Notes under the pieces: generated by a model
The model's input: the letters and a program-made list of their open reading frames with translations, nothing else
What the model was told of the DNA's origin: nothing
The model's database searches: none
Shown: one piece after another, positions 28,106-39,017 of the stretch
Layout: each line of letters opens with the position of its first letter
Numbering within the stretch: position 1 is the first letter of the stretch
Position numbers and translations under genes: made by a program
Source of the DNA: Xanthomarina sp. F1114
GTDB lineage: Bacteria > Bacteroidota > Bacteroidia > Flavobacteriales > Flavobacteriaceae
Direction: 5' to 3'
Length of the DNA: 64,000 bases
Assembly (NCBI RefSeq): GCF_026410255.1
Contig: NZ_JAPMLL010000005.1
Span: forward strand, 150,186-214,185

Positions 28106-28867
28106 ATGAACTTTAAACCTCTTTTTACACTAGTTTTTATTACATTTATTGTTGGTTGCAAACAAGAAACGCAACATTTAACACGAATTGAAGGAAAGCA
28201 AATTCCTATTACAGATAGCTTAGAAACAGACGAGAAAATTGAGAGCTTTATAAAACCTTATAGAACTCATTTAAATAAAGATATGGACAGTGTAATTAGC
28301 TATGCTGCCGATACTTACTCTAAAAGTGATGGAGAGTTAAATACGGCGATAGGAAATCTATTTGCCGATGTTATGTTTGAGGAAGGAAATCCTGTTTTTA
28401 AAAAACGAACAGGAAAAGATATTGATATGGTTCTGGCCAATCATGGAGGTATTCGTGCCATTATTTCCGAAGGCAATATTACAACCAGAACAGCTTATGA
28501 AATAATGCCATTTGAAAATAGCATTGTTGTTGCTCCAATAAAAGGGAGTCAAGTAAACCAAATGATTGCTTATTTGCTTAGGGCAAAAAGAGCACATCCT
28601 ATTTCTAAATTAAAAATTGCCGTAGACAAAGACTATCAGTTAATAGAAGCAACTATAAACAACAAACCAATAGACACCTCTAAAACATATTATGTTGCCA
28701 CTAACGATTACCTATATGACGGAGGAGATGGCATGGATTTCTTTCATCCAAGCGATACTTTATATGTGTTAAATTACAAAATACGAAATGCTTTTCTAGA
28801 TTATTTCAAGAAACACGATACAATTAATCCTGTGCGCGACGACAGGTTTATAAAGTTAGAAGAGTAG
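28106..28867 (+). CDS. 5'-nucleotidase C-terminal domain lipoprotein
   Basis: The 253-residue protein has a lipoprotein signal (FKPLFTLVFITFIVGC) and then only the C-terminal domain of the bifunctional UshA-type 5'-nucleotidase family: NTAIGNLFADVM, VLANHGGIRAII, MPFENSIVVAPIKG and YDGGDGMDFF. This domain normally binds the nucleotide base. The matching metallophosphatase domain is encoded by the next gene, 87 bases downstream, so the enzyme is split into two exported proteins. Confidence 0.9.
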   Translation: MNFKPLFTLVFITFIVGCKQETQHLTRIEGKQIPITDSLETDEKIESFIKPYRTHLNKDMDSVISYAADTYSKSDGELNTAIGNLFADVMFEEGNPVFKKRTGKDIDMVLANHGGIRAIISEGNITTRTAYEIMPFENSIVVAPIKGSQVNQMIAYLLRAKRAHPISKLKIAVDKDYQLIEATINNKPIDTSKTYYVATNDYLYDGGDGMDFFHPSDTLYVLNYKIRNAFLDYFKKHDTINPVRDDRFIKLEE

Positions 28868-28954
28868 TAATTATAAAGCTTTCGTAAGGATCTGATATAT
28901 TAAAAGCAATCGAAGTCGAAGAATGACAACTAAAAAATAATTTATTTTAAACTC

Positions 28955-29872
28955 ATGAAAAGGAGAAATTTTATTCAAAAAACATCTGCAGCAACAGCTT
29001 TAGTAACCGTAGGAAGTTTAGGGCTATCATCTTTTGCATCTACTAAAAACGCGACAAAAATTACCATACTACATACCAACGATGTCCATAGTCATATCGA
29101 TCCTTTTGGCCCGGAAGACGGCAGAAACCCAAATAAAGGAGGTGTTGCTAGAAGAGCAAGCCTGATTCAGGATATTAGAAATGAAAACCCAAATACACTT
29201 TTATTAGACGCTGGAGACATTTTTCAAGGCACCCCATATTTTAACTATTACGGGGGTGAATTGGAGTTTAAACTTATGAGTAAGTTAAAATATGACGCAG
29301 CAACTATAGGAAACCACGACTTCGACAATGGTATTGATGGCTTATACGCGCAACTACCTCACGCTGAATTTGATTTTATTTCTGCCAATTACGATTTTAA
29401 AAACACCATCTTAGACACACACGTTAAACCTTACAAAATATTTAATAAAGCTGGTATAAAAATTGGTGTTTTTGGAGTAGGTATAAAATTAGATGGACTA
29501 GTTTTAAAAGACCTCTACAAAGAAACTGTTTACCATGATCCTATTGAAATTGCTCAAGATATGAGTAGAATACTAAAAGAGGAAGAACAATGCGATTTGG
29601 TTATCTGTTTATCTCATATTGGTTATAAGTATAGAAATAACCCTGATAAGCCTAGCGACTTAAAGCTTGCGGCTAACACAAAAGATATTGATTTAATTAT
29701 TGGCGGACATACACATACCTTTTTACCTAAGCCAACGGTTGCCCAAAATATTGAAAATAAAAATGTTCTTGTAAATCAAGTGGGCTGTTTTGGTATTAAT
29801 TTAGGACGTATAGATTTTACTTTTGATGCTGACAAAAACAAATCGGCAAATGGCGCTTCTATTATTGTCTAG
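28955..29872 (+). CDS. 5'-nucleotidase/metallophosphatase domain protein, Tat-exported
   Basis: The 305-residue protein starts with a twin-arginine signal (KRRNFIQK, then a hydrophobic stretch to about residue 30) and is a calcineurin-like phosphatase. Metal motifs are ILHTNDVHSH, DAGDIFQGTP, TIGNHDFDNG, LSHIGYK and GGHTHTF. The family hydrolyses nucleotide monophosphates in the periplasm. It ends where the separate C-terminal domain would begin in UshA; that domain is the upstream gene. Its 3' end overlaps the convergent membrane gene by 11 bases. Confidence 0.92.
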   Translation: MKRRNFIQKTSAATALVTVGSLGLSSFASTKNATKITILHTNDVHSHIDPFGPEDGRNPNKGGVARRASLIQDIRNENPNTLLLDAGDIFQGTPYFNYYGGELEFKLMSKLKYDAATIGNHDFDNGIDGLYAQLPHAEFDFISANYDFKNTILDTHVKPYKIFNKAGIKIGVFGVGIKLDGLVLKDLYKETVYHDPIEIAQDMSRILKEEEQCDLVICLSHIGYKYRNNPDKPSDLKLAANTKDIDLIIGGHTHTFLPKPTVAQNIENKNVLVNQVGCFGINLGRIDFTFDADKNKSANGASIIV

Positions 29873-30647
29873 TTAAGCTATAAGTGGTCTTTGATGGTAT
29901 AAATTCTGAAGTTAATTTATTACTAACCGGATCTCTTTTACGCAATCTATTTTCTCCAATAACAAAGTTGAACAGAAAGAATAAACCAACCAAATGCAAG
30001 GTATGGTTTAACATAACAAAACTCCAATTGTAGATATAGTAATTACTTATATAGTGTAGAATATCTGAAAACACAAAACTTAATGTAGTAAATAAAAATA
30101 AAATAGCCTGCTTGGTATCTGAGCTTAAATAAACAATAAACGAAACAAATGCCAACACCAACAACGAGATACTTTTAGCCACAAACAAATTAACCTCTGT
30201 TGTATCGATAATTTGAGTTTTTACAACTACAAATAATTCGTATAGAAAGTACGAATTTATACTTATCACAATCAGTAAATAAGCTGCAACTACCTTATCA
30301 AATCTAATGCGTTTAATTTTTGATGCTATATAAATTGTAAGAGCTAAATAACTCAAAAAATGCATCAATCCAGAAAATTTTATCAGGGTGTTTTTGTTTA
30401 AAAATAATGAAGAAAAATCTCCTATAAAAGACAAAACAAAAAAGACTATAAACAAGTAGTGGACATAGCGATTTTTAATATAATAGAACATTACAAAAAT
30501 TGGAATAAACAGAGGTCTTGTAATCTGTATCAACATGCTGTTTTCGCTTAGAGAAGCAAGAACATTTAGAATCATCAACAAAAACAGAACACAAAGAAAT
30601 ATCCTGTTGTAACTATATTTTAGCCAGTCTTTCACAGTAATAAACAT
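29862..30647 (-). CDS. YhhN-like membrane protein, first of three tandem paralogues
   Basis: The 261-residue protein has about eight membrane segments. The pattern RPLFIPIFVMFYYI, LSFIGDFSSLF (Asp77) and FVFSDILHYI (Asp195) fits the YhhN/TMEM86 lysoplasmalogenase superfamily, which cleaves the vinyl-ether bond of lysoplasmalogens. Both candidate catalytic aspartates are present. Similarity is judged by eye and the assignment to the superfamily is moderate. Two related genes follow upstream (30783-31511 and 31684-32376), each with its own promoter box. Confidence 0.65.
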   Translation of the reverse strand: MFITVKDWLKYSYNRIFLCVLFLLMILNVLASLSENSMLIQITRPLFIPIFVMFYYIKNRYVHYLFIVFFVLSFIGDFSSLFLNKNTLIKFSGLMHFLSYLALTIYIASKIKRIRFDKVVAAYLLIVISINSYFLYELFVVVKTQIIDTTEVNLFVAKSISLLVLAFVSFIVYLSSDTKQAILFLFTTLSFVFSDILHYISNYYIYNWSFVMLNHTLHLVGLFFLFNFVIGENRLRKRDPVSNKLTSEFIPSKTTYSLTRQ

Positions 30648-30660
30648 AAGTAGGTTGACT

Positions 30661-30668
30661 CAAATATA
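30661..30668 (-). promoter_or_regulatory. -7 box (TATATTTG on the minus strand)
   Basis: The plus strand CAAATATA is an exact complement of TATATTTG, 13 bases ahead of the start at 30647. Confidence 0.55.
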
Positions 30669-30782
30669 ATTAATTACAACGATATAAACATGCAGTTCAT
30701 CGAAAAGTATGTTAAAATCTAAAAGAACCGTCTCTTTTATAAATTTAAAGATTCAAGAAATATAATTATAAAGACTGTCCGC

Positions 30783-31511
30783 TTAGGATTTAATAATCCA
30801 TTTAAACGTTTTTACACTTCTAGTTCTGGCATGTAAGTAGAAAAAGAAAAATGCCATAACAAATAATAATGTAGAGGTAAAATTAAGTATGTCTGTCTCT
30901 GAGATATAAAAATAAGCAACCTGGATAAATTCGGAAAACACAATACATAGGCAACCTATAAATAATAGTAAGGTTTTTTTATTATCGTTATAAGAATAGT
31001 TAATTAAGGCGAAAGTTAGCAACAGAAGCATCACTATATTATAAACTAATTCTATATAAATTAAATTAGAATGGTCTATAACTGGATACACAATTGTTAT
31101 TAACATATAAACAATATAAACATTCAAAACAGCTAAAATACTGAGTGATAATTTATAATTTTTAAACACCTTTTTAAAGTCTAAATCTTTTAAAACTTCA
31201 ATAAGTAATAAAATATATGCCAATATATAAATGGTGTTTCCTATAACATAATAAGTGTCTAAAGCTGTAGTTGTATCGAGATAAAACTGAGCCACAGTGG
31301 ATAATTCTGAAATAGAAAAAAGCACTAAAAACCCTGTAAAATAAATTGATTTATCTTTTACATTTATAAAATAAACTAAGGTGATTAACGGAACAATCAG
31401 CGATTTGGAAATAGCTGAAACAAGATACTCCCCTTGCACCTGAAAAAGCGCAAAAGAAACACAAAGCATGATAATAAATGCAATTAAAATGTTTGATTTA
31501 TTTAAAATCAT
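30783..31511 (-). CDS. YhhN-like membrane protein, second paralogue
   Basis: The 242-residue protein has about eight membrane segments and aligns with its neighbours at KSLIVPLITLVYFI, LNVYIVYMLITIVYP and VFSEFIQVAYFYI. The two acidic positions seen as Asp in the first paralogue are Glu here (SISE, Glu69; FSE, Glu194), so the enzyme activity of the superfamily may be lost or changed. The ATG at 31509-31511 is used because the upstream in-frame TTG lies inside the promoter box. Confidence 0.6.
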   Translation of the reverse strand: MILNKSNILIAFIIMLCVSFALFQVQGEYLVSAISKSLIVPLITLVYFINVKDKSIYFTGFLVLFSISELSTVAQFYLDTTTALDTYYVIGNTIYILAYILLLIEVLKDLDFKKVFKNYKLSLSILAVLNVYIVYMLITIVYPVIDHSNLIYIELVYNIVMLLLLTFALINYSYNDNKKTLLLFIGCLCIVFSEFIQVAYFYISETDILNFTSTLLFVMAFFFFYLHARTRSVKTFKWIIKS

Positions 31512-31529
31512 ACAATCATCATTTGAAAG

Positions 31530-31547
31530 CAAATATATACAAATATA
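31530..31547 (-). promoter_or_regulatory. two overlapping -7 boxes (TATATTTG twice on the minus strand)
   Basis: CAAATATA occurs at 31530-31537 and again at 31540-31547 on the plus strand; each is an exact complement of TATATTTG. The nearer is 18 bases ahead of the start at 31511. Confidence 0.55.
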
Positions 31548-31683
31548 GTTATTAATCGGTAAAATACTGCTTTTTATCGATGAAATACATTTGATTTCTC
31601 AGTCCAAATATTACAAAAGGGAATAATTAGTAGCAAATCAACCACTTAGAACTATGATTAATGCGCTCTTTAAAATATAATTT

Positions 31684-32376
31684 TTAAATATAGCTATTAG
31701 AACGCGAACTATTATTTTCTTTTACAGTAGCCTGGAAATAAAACAGAAGGAAAGCACTTAATTCTAGCAGTATTGAAACAAACCTAAGTCCAACCATTTC
31801 TTCAGAAAGATAAAAATAACCAATCCATAAAAATTCCGAAAAAGTAATAGCTAAACATCCACAAAACAGCAAGAGAGCTTTATTGCTTTCGTTAAGAATA
31901 TAGTTGAAAAACGACATAGTTAAGATAGCCAAGAGAATAACATTATAAGTTTGTTCTATAATTTGAACTACTATTAAATGATTAGTCTCAAACATAATAG
32001 GACTAATTATAGTAACCATAACATACATTATATACACATTGAGCAAAGTAAGAACTACAAAATGGATAGGGAATTTTTTAAGAACCTGTCTCAAGCTTAC
32101 CGTTTTTACTATTTCTAGCAATAAGAAAACATAGGAGAGCATAAACAAACCATTACAGATAAAATAAACTGTTTCATTATAACTTTGTTGATCGAAAAAA
32201 TTGATAAGATCTGCTATGGAATATGTCAGTAAAAACAAACTAAAATACAAAGGTTTTTTTTTAACTTTTACAAAATAAAAGACAGTAATAATTGGAGCTA
32301 TAAGCATTTCTAAGAAGATATCTCCGCTAAAATGAAAAAGCTCAAAAAGAGAATATGCTAAAAAATTATTTGCCAT
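31684..32376 (-). CDS. YhhN-like membrane protein, third paralogue
   Basis: The 230-residue protein has about seven or eight membrane segments and is closest to the second paralogue (LNVYIMYVMVTIISP; FSEFLWIGYFYL). Of the two acidic positions, the first is Asp56 (SIAD) and the second is Glu181 (FSE), so it is intermediate between its neighbours. The ATG at 32374-32376 is preferred to the frame start at 32430, because the promoter box at 32408-32415 lies between. The three genes form a tandem family, not a single operon, because each has a box of its own. Confidence 0.6.
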   Translation of the reverse strand: MANNFLAYSLFELFHFSGDIFLEMLIAPIITVFYFVKVKKKPLYFSLFLLTYSIADLINFFDQQSYNETVYFICNGLFMLSYVFLLLEIVKTVSLRQVLKKFPIHFVVLTLLNVYIMYVMVTIISPIMFETNHLIVVQIIEQTYNVILLAILTMSFFNYILNESNKALLLFCGCLAITFSEFLWIGYFYLSEEMVGLRFVSILLELSAFLLFYFQATVKENNSSRSNSYI

Positions 32377-32407
32377 AAAACACTGACTAATTGTTAGTTC
32401 GTACGCA

Positions 32408-32415
32408 CAAATATA
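32408..32415 (-). promoter_or_regulatory. -7 box (TATATTTG on the minus strand)
   Basis: The plus strand CAAATATA is an exact complement of TATATTTG, 31 bases ahead of the start at 32376. Confidence 0.55.
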
Positions 32416-32479
32416 TCTAATAAAATACAATTAATCGGTAAGTAAGCACTCTTTATCGATTAAAATATTTAATTACAGC

Positions 32480-34474
<1,995 letters not shown>

Positions 34475-34477
34475 TTA

Positions 34478-35353
34478 TTAAAAATTTTTTAAGCCTTTTA
34501 ACATGCGATTATTTCCAAATATATCCAGTTTCAACTCCAAGTCGTTAAAACCCTTTTCCTGTAATAATTGTTTAGTTTCGTTTCCAAGATATTGATTAAT
34601 TTCAAAAAACAACAATCCGTTATTCTTCAAATTTTCAACAGCAAAATCGGTAATAATCTCATAAAACTTCAAAGGGTCATTATCTTCAACAAACAAAGCT
34701 AAATGAGGCTCGTGTTTTAATACATTATTCTTAATTTCCAATTTTTCCAAATCTCTTACATAGGGAGGGTTTGATACTATAACGTCAAACTTTATGTCGA
34801 GGTTTTGCGGCCAGGAATTCTTATCTAGGATGTCCGTATTAATCAGGTTTATATCTACTTTATTTAATTCAGCATTTTGTTTAGCTACTTTTAAAGCTTC
34901 AGCACTAACATCCACAGCAAAAACCTGAGCATTTGGAAGTTCTTTTGCTAATGATATAGCAATGCATCCAGTACCGGTACCAATATCTAAAATGGTAAAA
35001 GGTTGCGAACTTAGAATTTTATGCTTTGAATACTGAATTACAAGCGAAACAAGTTCTTCCGTTTCAGGTCTAGGAATTAACGTGTGTTTATTGACATGAA
35101 AAGGAAGTCCGAAAAATTCAGTTTCTCCAATTATATATTGAATAGGTTCTTCTAGCTTTAATCTACTTAAAGCTTCAAATAAAGGTTGTTCTTCTTCTTT
35201 TGAGACACTTAATTCTGGCTCTAGAACTAGAGCTATTCTATTAATCTTTAAATAATGTAATATTAAGATATTAAAAATGCTACCTACTTCGTTGGCACCA
35301 AAAATAACGTCTAATTCTTCATGAAATATATTTTGAATGTCCTTTAATCTCAT
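34478..35353 (-). CDS. prmC: peptide chain release factor N5-glutamine methyltransferase
   Basis: The 291-residue protein has an N-terminal helical domain and a SAM-binding Rossmann domain with LDIGTGTGCIAISLA and the NPPYV motif that holds the target glutamine. It methylates the GGQ glutamine of class I release factors. Its ATG overlaps the stop of the GNAT gene (ATGA). Confidence 0.95.
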   Translation of the reverse strand: MRLKDIQNIFHEELDVIFGANEVGSIFNILILHYLKINRIALVLEPELSVSKEEEQPLFEALSRLKLEEPIQYIIGETEFFGLPFHVNKHTLIPRPETEELVSLVIQYSKHKILSSQPFTILDIGTGTGCIAISLAKELPNAQVFAVDVSAEALKVAKQNAELNKVDINLINTDILDKNSWPQNLDIKFDVIVSNPPYVRDLEKLEIKNNVLKHEPHLALFVEDNDPLKFYEIITDFAVENLKNNGLLFFEINQYLGNETKQLLQEKGFNDLELKLDIFGNNRMLKGLKNF

Positions 35354-35838
35354 AATGCTTTTATCATCCAGACATTACACGAATAATGTCCCGTATTTCC
35401 CATTGGTTTATCCAGAGATTTAAACCCCACTTTAGAATATAGTTTTTGTGCTGAAACCATATATGGTAAGGTTTCTAAATAACATTTTTTGAATTTGAAA
35501 ATTATGGCACTTTCTAAACATTTTTGGATTAGCTTTTTGCCTAAACCGAGTCCTCTTATTTCCTTTAAAAAATACATTTTTTGAAGTTCGCAGATTTGAT
35601 TCTCAAAACCAGCTAAGGGAGCAATTCCTGCACCACCCACTATCTCCCCTTCTTTTTCAATTACAAAATAAACAGACCTTTCGGCACTATACGTTTCTGT
35701 CATTTTATCTAAAGAGGTATCTTCATAAGCTGTTCCTACTTTTGGTGCACCTAATTCTACTAAAACATTTCGAATTACTTCTGCCATTTGTTCATTATCC
35801 TCGGTAGATATTTCTCTAATAACAATATTATTGCTCAC
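35350..35838 (-). CDS. GNAT family N-acetyltransferase
   Basis: The 162-residue protein shows the acetyl-CoA-binding motif A, RGLGLGKKLIQKCLE, preceded by LQKMYFLKEI. The substrate is unknown. It uses a GTG start at 35836-35838, since an in-frame stop occurs four codons upstream and there is no ATG between. It is divergent from ribD with only 35 bases between the two starts, so their promoters must overlap. Confidence 0.85.
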   Translation of the reverse strand: MSNNIVIREISTEDNEQMAEVIRNVLVELGAPKVGTAYEDTSLDKMTETYSAERSVYFVIEKEGEIVGGAGIAPLAGFENQICELQKMYFLKEIRGLGLGKKLIQKCLESAIIFKFKKCYLETLPYMVSAQKLYSKVGFKSLDKPMGNTGHYSCNVWMIKAL

Positions 35839-35873
35839 TTTATTATGTTATTTTTACACTGAAATTTGTCGGG

Positions 35874-36887
35874 ATGAAGATACATGAAAAATACCTAACA
35901 CGTTGTATTGAAATTGCTAAAAATGGTCTTGGAACTACGGCTCCAAACCCAATGGTTGGCTGTGTAATTGTGTTAAATAGTGAAATTATAGGCGAAGGCT
36001 TTACAAGTGCTTATGGTTGTAATCATGCCGAAGTAAATGCTATAGCAGCTGTTAAGGATAAATCTTTATTAAAAAAAGCAACATTATATGTTACTTTAGA
36101 ACCTTGTAGCCATTTTGGGAAAACTCCTCCATGTAGCGATTTAATAATAAAACACCAGATTCCAAACGTAGTTATTGGAACTACAGACACACATAGCCAG
36201 GTTGCAGGAAAAGGTATTGAGAAACTAAAATCTTCCGGCTGCCATGTAATAGTTGGTGTACTTGAAGATAAATGCAAAGAACATCATAAACGTTTTTTTA
36301 CCTTTCACAATAAAAAAAGACCATATATTATTTTAAAATGGGCAGAAACAGAAGACGGGTTAATTGCCCCTGAAACTAGAGATAAACAAAAACCTGTTTG
36401 GATTACCAACGAGCAATCTAGACAATTAGTCCATAAATGGCGTGCAGAAGAACAGGCTATTTTTGTTGGAACTAAAACAGTTCTTGAAGACAACCCAAGT
36501 TTAACTGTAAGAGATTGGATTGGAAAAAACCCCATTAGAGTGGTTCTAGATAGAAGAAATAGACTTTCAAAAGATTTTCAAATTTTTAATAATGAAGCCA
36601 TAACCCTTGTTGTTTCAGAAAATGAAATAGAGTTTTCAACAAATTTAGCCACTAGATTTTGCCATTATTTGCATAAAGAAAACATCCAGTCTATAATTAT
36701 AGAAGGTGGAAGACAAACACTTCAAACCTTTATAGATGAAAAACTCTGGGACGAAGCTAGGGTTTTTACTGGAAAAGCTATTTTTAACAAAGGTGTTAAA
36801 GCTCCCGTTTTTAAAGGAAAACAAATTCAAGAGTTTTCCATTTTAGATGATAAATTAAGAATATATACAAATAAATCAGCCTGCTAA
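35874..36887 (+). CDS. ribD: bifunctional diaminohydroxyphosphoribosylaminopyrimidine deaminase / reductase
   Basis: The 337-residue protein joins a zinc deaminase domain (HAEVNAI, PCSHFGKTPPCSD) to a DHFR-like reductase domain (GTKTVLEDNPSLTVR and IIIEGGRQTLQTFI). It carries out the second and third steps of riboflavin synthesis. Length is slightly below the usual 360, the difference lying in the C-terminal domain. It leads a plus-strand run ribD-HAD-EamA-YigZ. Confidence 0.95.
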   Translation: MKIHEKYLTRCIEIAKNGLGTTAPNPMVGCVIVLNSEIIGEGFTSAYGCNHAEVNAIAAVKDKSLLKKATLYVTLEPCSHFGKTPPCSDLIIKHQIPNVVIGTTDTHSQVAGKGIEKLKSSGCHVIVGVLEDKCKEHHKRFFTFHNKKRPYIILKWAETEDGLIAPETRDKQKPVWITNEQSRQLVHKWRAEEQAIFVGTKTVLEDNPSLTVRDWIGKNPIRVVLDRRNRLSKDFQIFNNEAITLVVSENEIEFSTNLATRFCHYLHKENIQSIIIEGGRQTLQTFIDEKLWDEARVFTGKAIFNKGVKAPVFKGKQIQEFSILDDKLRIYTNKSAC

Positions 36888-36925
36888 AATTTATTTTTAA
36901 CAAGCGAGATAGACAAAAAATAAAA

Positions 36926-37537
36926 ATGATTAAAACCCTAATATTCGATTTTGGTGATGTTTTTATTAACTTAGATAAAGAAGGAGCTATGAACCAGGCT
37001 CTAGAAATTTTTGAGCTAGAATTCCTTTCAGAAGAAATAATGGCAATTAACAGTTTGTACGAACAAGGCCTAATTTCAACAGAAGAATTTATAGAATTCT
37101 ATCTAGAAAACTTCCCAGATTTAACCAAAGAAACTGTTTTAGAAGTATGGAATTGCATTTTAAAGGACTTTCCTGTTCATAGATTAGATTTTATTAAGAA
37201 GTTAGCCTCAGAAGAGAAATATCAACTTATTTTATTAAGCAATACCAACACGCTACATATAGATTGGATAAAAAACAACGTTACATTTTACGAAGAATTT
37301 AAAAGTTATTTTAATGTTTTCTATCTGTCGCATGAAATTAAATTAAGAAAACCCAATGCAGATATTTATCATTTTGTATTAACTGAAAACAATCTGAAGC
37401 CGGAATCCTGTCTATTTATAGATGATACTGAAGAAAACACAATAGCTGCAAACAAATTAGGCATCCACACATGGAACATCGATCCTAAAACAGAAGATGT
37501 TACTAATTTATTTACCATTAAAAAGAACCTCTTTTGA
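36926..37537 (+). CDS. HAD family (subfamily IA) hydrolase
   Basis: The 203-residue protein has motif I as FDFGDVFINLD (nucleophile Asp near residue 8), motif II in ILLSNTN, the Lys in KLRKPN and motif III in LFIDDTEEN. The residue two after the nucleophile is Gly, as in the YihX-type FDLGNV proteins, rather than Asp. It is probably a small-molecule phosphatase; the substrate is unknown, though a role beside ribD (for example on a riboflavin intermediate) is conceivable. Its TGA overlaps the next gene's TTG start. Confidence 0.85.
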   Translation: MIKTLIFDFGDVFINLDKEGAMNQALEIFELEFLSEEIMAINSLYEQGLISTEEFIEFYLENFPDLTKETVLEVWNCILKDFPVHRLDFIKKLASEEKYQLILLSNTNTLHIDWIKNNVTFYEEFKSYFNVFYLSHEIKLRKPNADIYHFVLTENNLKPESCLFIDDTEENTIAANKLGIHTWNIDPKTEDVTNLFTIKKNLF

Positions 37538-38397
37538 TAGATCTGTTATTAAGCATTCTTGCTTCAACCTTTATTTTTCTACTTTTCAAATTGTTTGATA
37601 GGTTTAAAGTAAACACGTTACAAGCCATAGTAATTAACTATATAACTGCTTGTTTCTGTGGCCTGATAACGTCTAAGAACCATTTTAACCTCCAAGAAAT
37701 AATTTATTCAGAATGGGTTTTTGGCGCTTTAATCTTAGGACTTCTGTTCATTCTTATTTTTAATGTTATGGCTATTACATCACAACTCAATGGAATATCT
37801 GTTGCCTCAGTTGCTACAAAAATGAGCCTGGTTATTCCTTTTGTTTTTGGTATTTATATGTATCACGAAAGCACAGGATTCCAGAAGCTTTTAGGAATTT
37901 TTCTAGCCTTGTTTGCTGTGTATTTTGTCTCAGTCAAAAAAAACACGCAATTCAACTTTAAAAGCAATCTCATGTATCCTATTATTCTATTTCTAGGAAC
38001 TGGAATTATAGATACGTCTATAAAATATATAGAGACATCATATATAAAAGAAGGTGGTATACCTATATTCTCTGCAACCATCTTCTTTTTTGCAGCATGT
38101 TTTGGGTTTATAGTTTTAATAATTCAAATAATAAAAAAAGAATTCAAATTTAACCCACGAAGCATTCCTGGAGGTATTGCTTTAGGTATTGCTAATTATG
38201 CATCCATCTTTTTTATATTAAAGGCATTAAACCATGAGTCTTTAGAGAGTTCTACTATTTTCACTATTAATAATGTAGCCATATTGATTCTTACATCCAT
38301 TGTTGGGCTATTAGCATTTAAAGAGAAACTATCTATTAAAAATTGGATTGGAATTGGATTGGCAATTATTTCAATCTTATTAGTAACTTTGGCTTAA
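37534..38397 (+). CDS. EamA/DMT-type membrane transporter
   Basis: The 287-residue protein has ten predicted membrane helices in two five-helix halves, the layout of drug/metabolite exporters (EamA). Landmarks are TSQLNGISVASVATKMSLV in the first half and NHESLESSTIFTINNV in the second. The substrate is unknown. Translation begins at a TTG inside the TTGA that contains the HAD stop codon, so translational coupling is likely; no ATG is available near the first helix. Confidence 0.82.
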   Translation: MIDLLLSILASTFIFLLFKLFDRFKVNTLQAIVINYITACFCGLITSKNHFNLQEIIYSEWVFGALILGLLFILIFNVMAITSQLNGISVASVATKMSLVIPFVFGIYMYHESTGFQKLLGIFLALFAVYFVSVKKNTQFNFKSNLMYPIILFLGTGIIDTSIKYIETSYIKEGGIPIFSATIFFFAACFGFIVLIIQIIKKEFKFNPRSIPGGIALGIANYASIFFILKALNHESLESSTIFTINNVAILILTSIVGLLAFKEKLSIKNWIGIGLAIISILLVTLA

Positions 38398-39017
38398 TGA
38401 ATAAAAAAGACACCTATAAAACCTTAACTAAAGCCTCGAACGAAGTCTTATTTAAAGATAAAAACAGTAAATTTTTCGGCTACGCCTACCCGGCTATTAA
38501 CGAAGATCAGGTAAAAGAACATTTAGAGACACTAAAAAAACAGCATCATTCTGCCAGACATTGGTGTTATGCCTACCAGTTTGGAACAACTGAAAGTAAT
38601 CTACAATTCCGAGCAAACGATGATGGGGAACCTAATAATAGTGCAGGCATGCCAATTTATGGGCAAATACAATCTTTTGATGTTACCAATGTTTTAATTG
38701 TGGTAGTTAGATATTTTGGAGGTGTAAAACTTGGAGTTGGCGGCCTAATTAATGCGTACAAAACAACAGCTCAAATGGCTTTAGAGAATTCTAGAATCGT
38801 AACTAGAACTATTAACAAGCATTTTGAAATAAGTTTTGATTATAAAAACATGAATAAGGTTATGCGTCTTATAAAAGAAAACAATCTAAAAATTGTAAAT
38901 CAGATTTTAGAATTAGACTGCAAAATTGAAATTTCTGTCCGGTTAAAGGATGCTCAAAAAGCTTTTGAAAGCTTCCAATCTATATTTGAAGTCGAAATAA
39001 AAGAATTAGAAAATTAG
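38397..39017 (+). CDS. YigZ/IMPACT family protein
   Basis: The 206-residue protein has the UPF0029/IMPACT core (KFFGYAYP, HHSARHWCYAYQFG, ANDDGEPNNSAGMPI, VVRYFGGVKLGVGGL) followed by the DUF1949 C-terminal domain. The biochemical role is uncertain; relatives are linked to translation control. The ATG at 38397 overlaps the transporter stop as TAATG and is preferred over an earlier frame start inside the transporter gene. Its last four bases overlap the convergent thioesterase gene. Confidence 0.9.
   Translation: MNKKDTYKTLTKASNEVLFKDKNSKFFGYAYPAINEDQVKEHLETLKKQHHSARHWCYAYQFGTTESNLQFRANDDGEPNNSAGMPIYGQIQSFDVTNVLIVVVRYFGGVKLGVGGLINAYKTTAQMALENSRIVTRTINKHFEISFDYKNMNKVMRLIKENNLKIVNQILELDCKIEISVRLKDAQKAFESFQSIFEVEIKELEN

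Noticed and set aside
32416..32430. Longer N-terminus for the third YhhN-like protein, starting at 32430
   Set aside because: The extra 18 residues would include the exact promoter box at 32408-32415, and do not resemble the starts of the other two paralogues.
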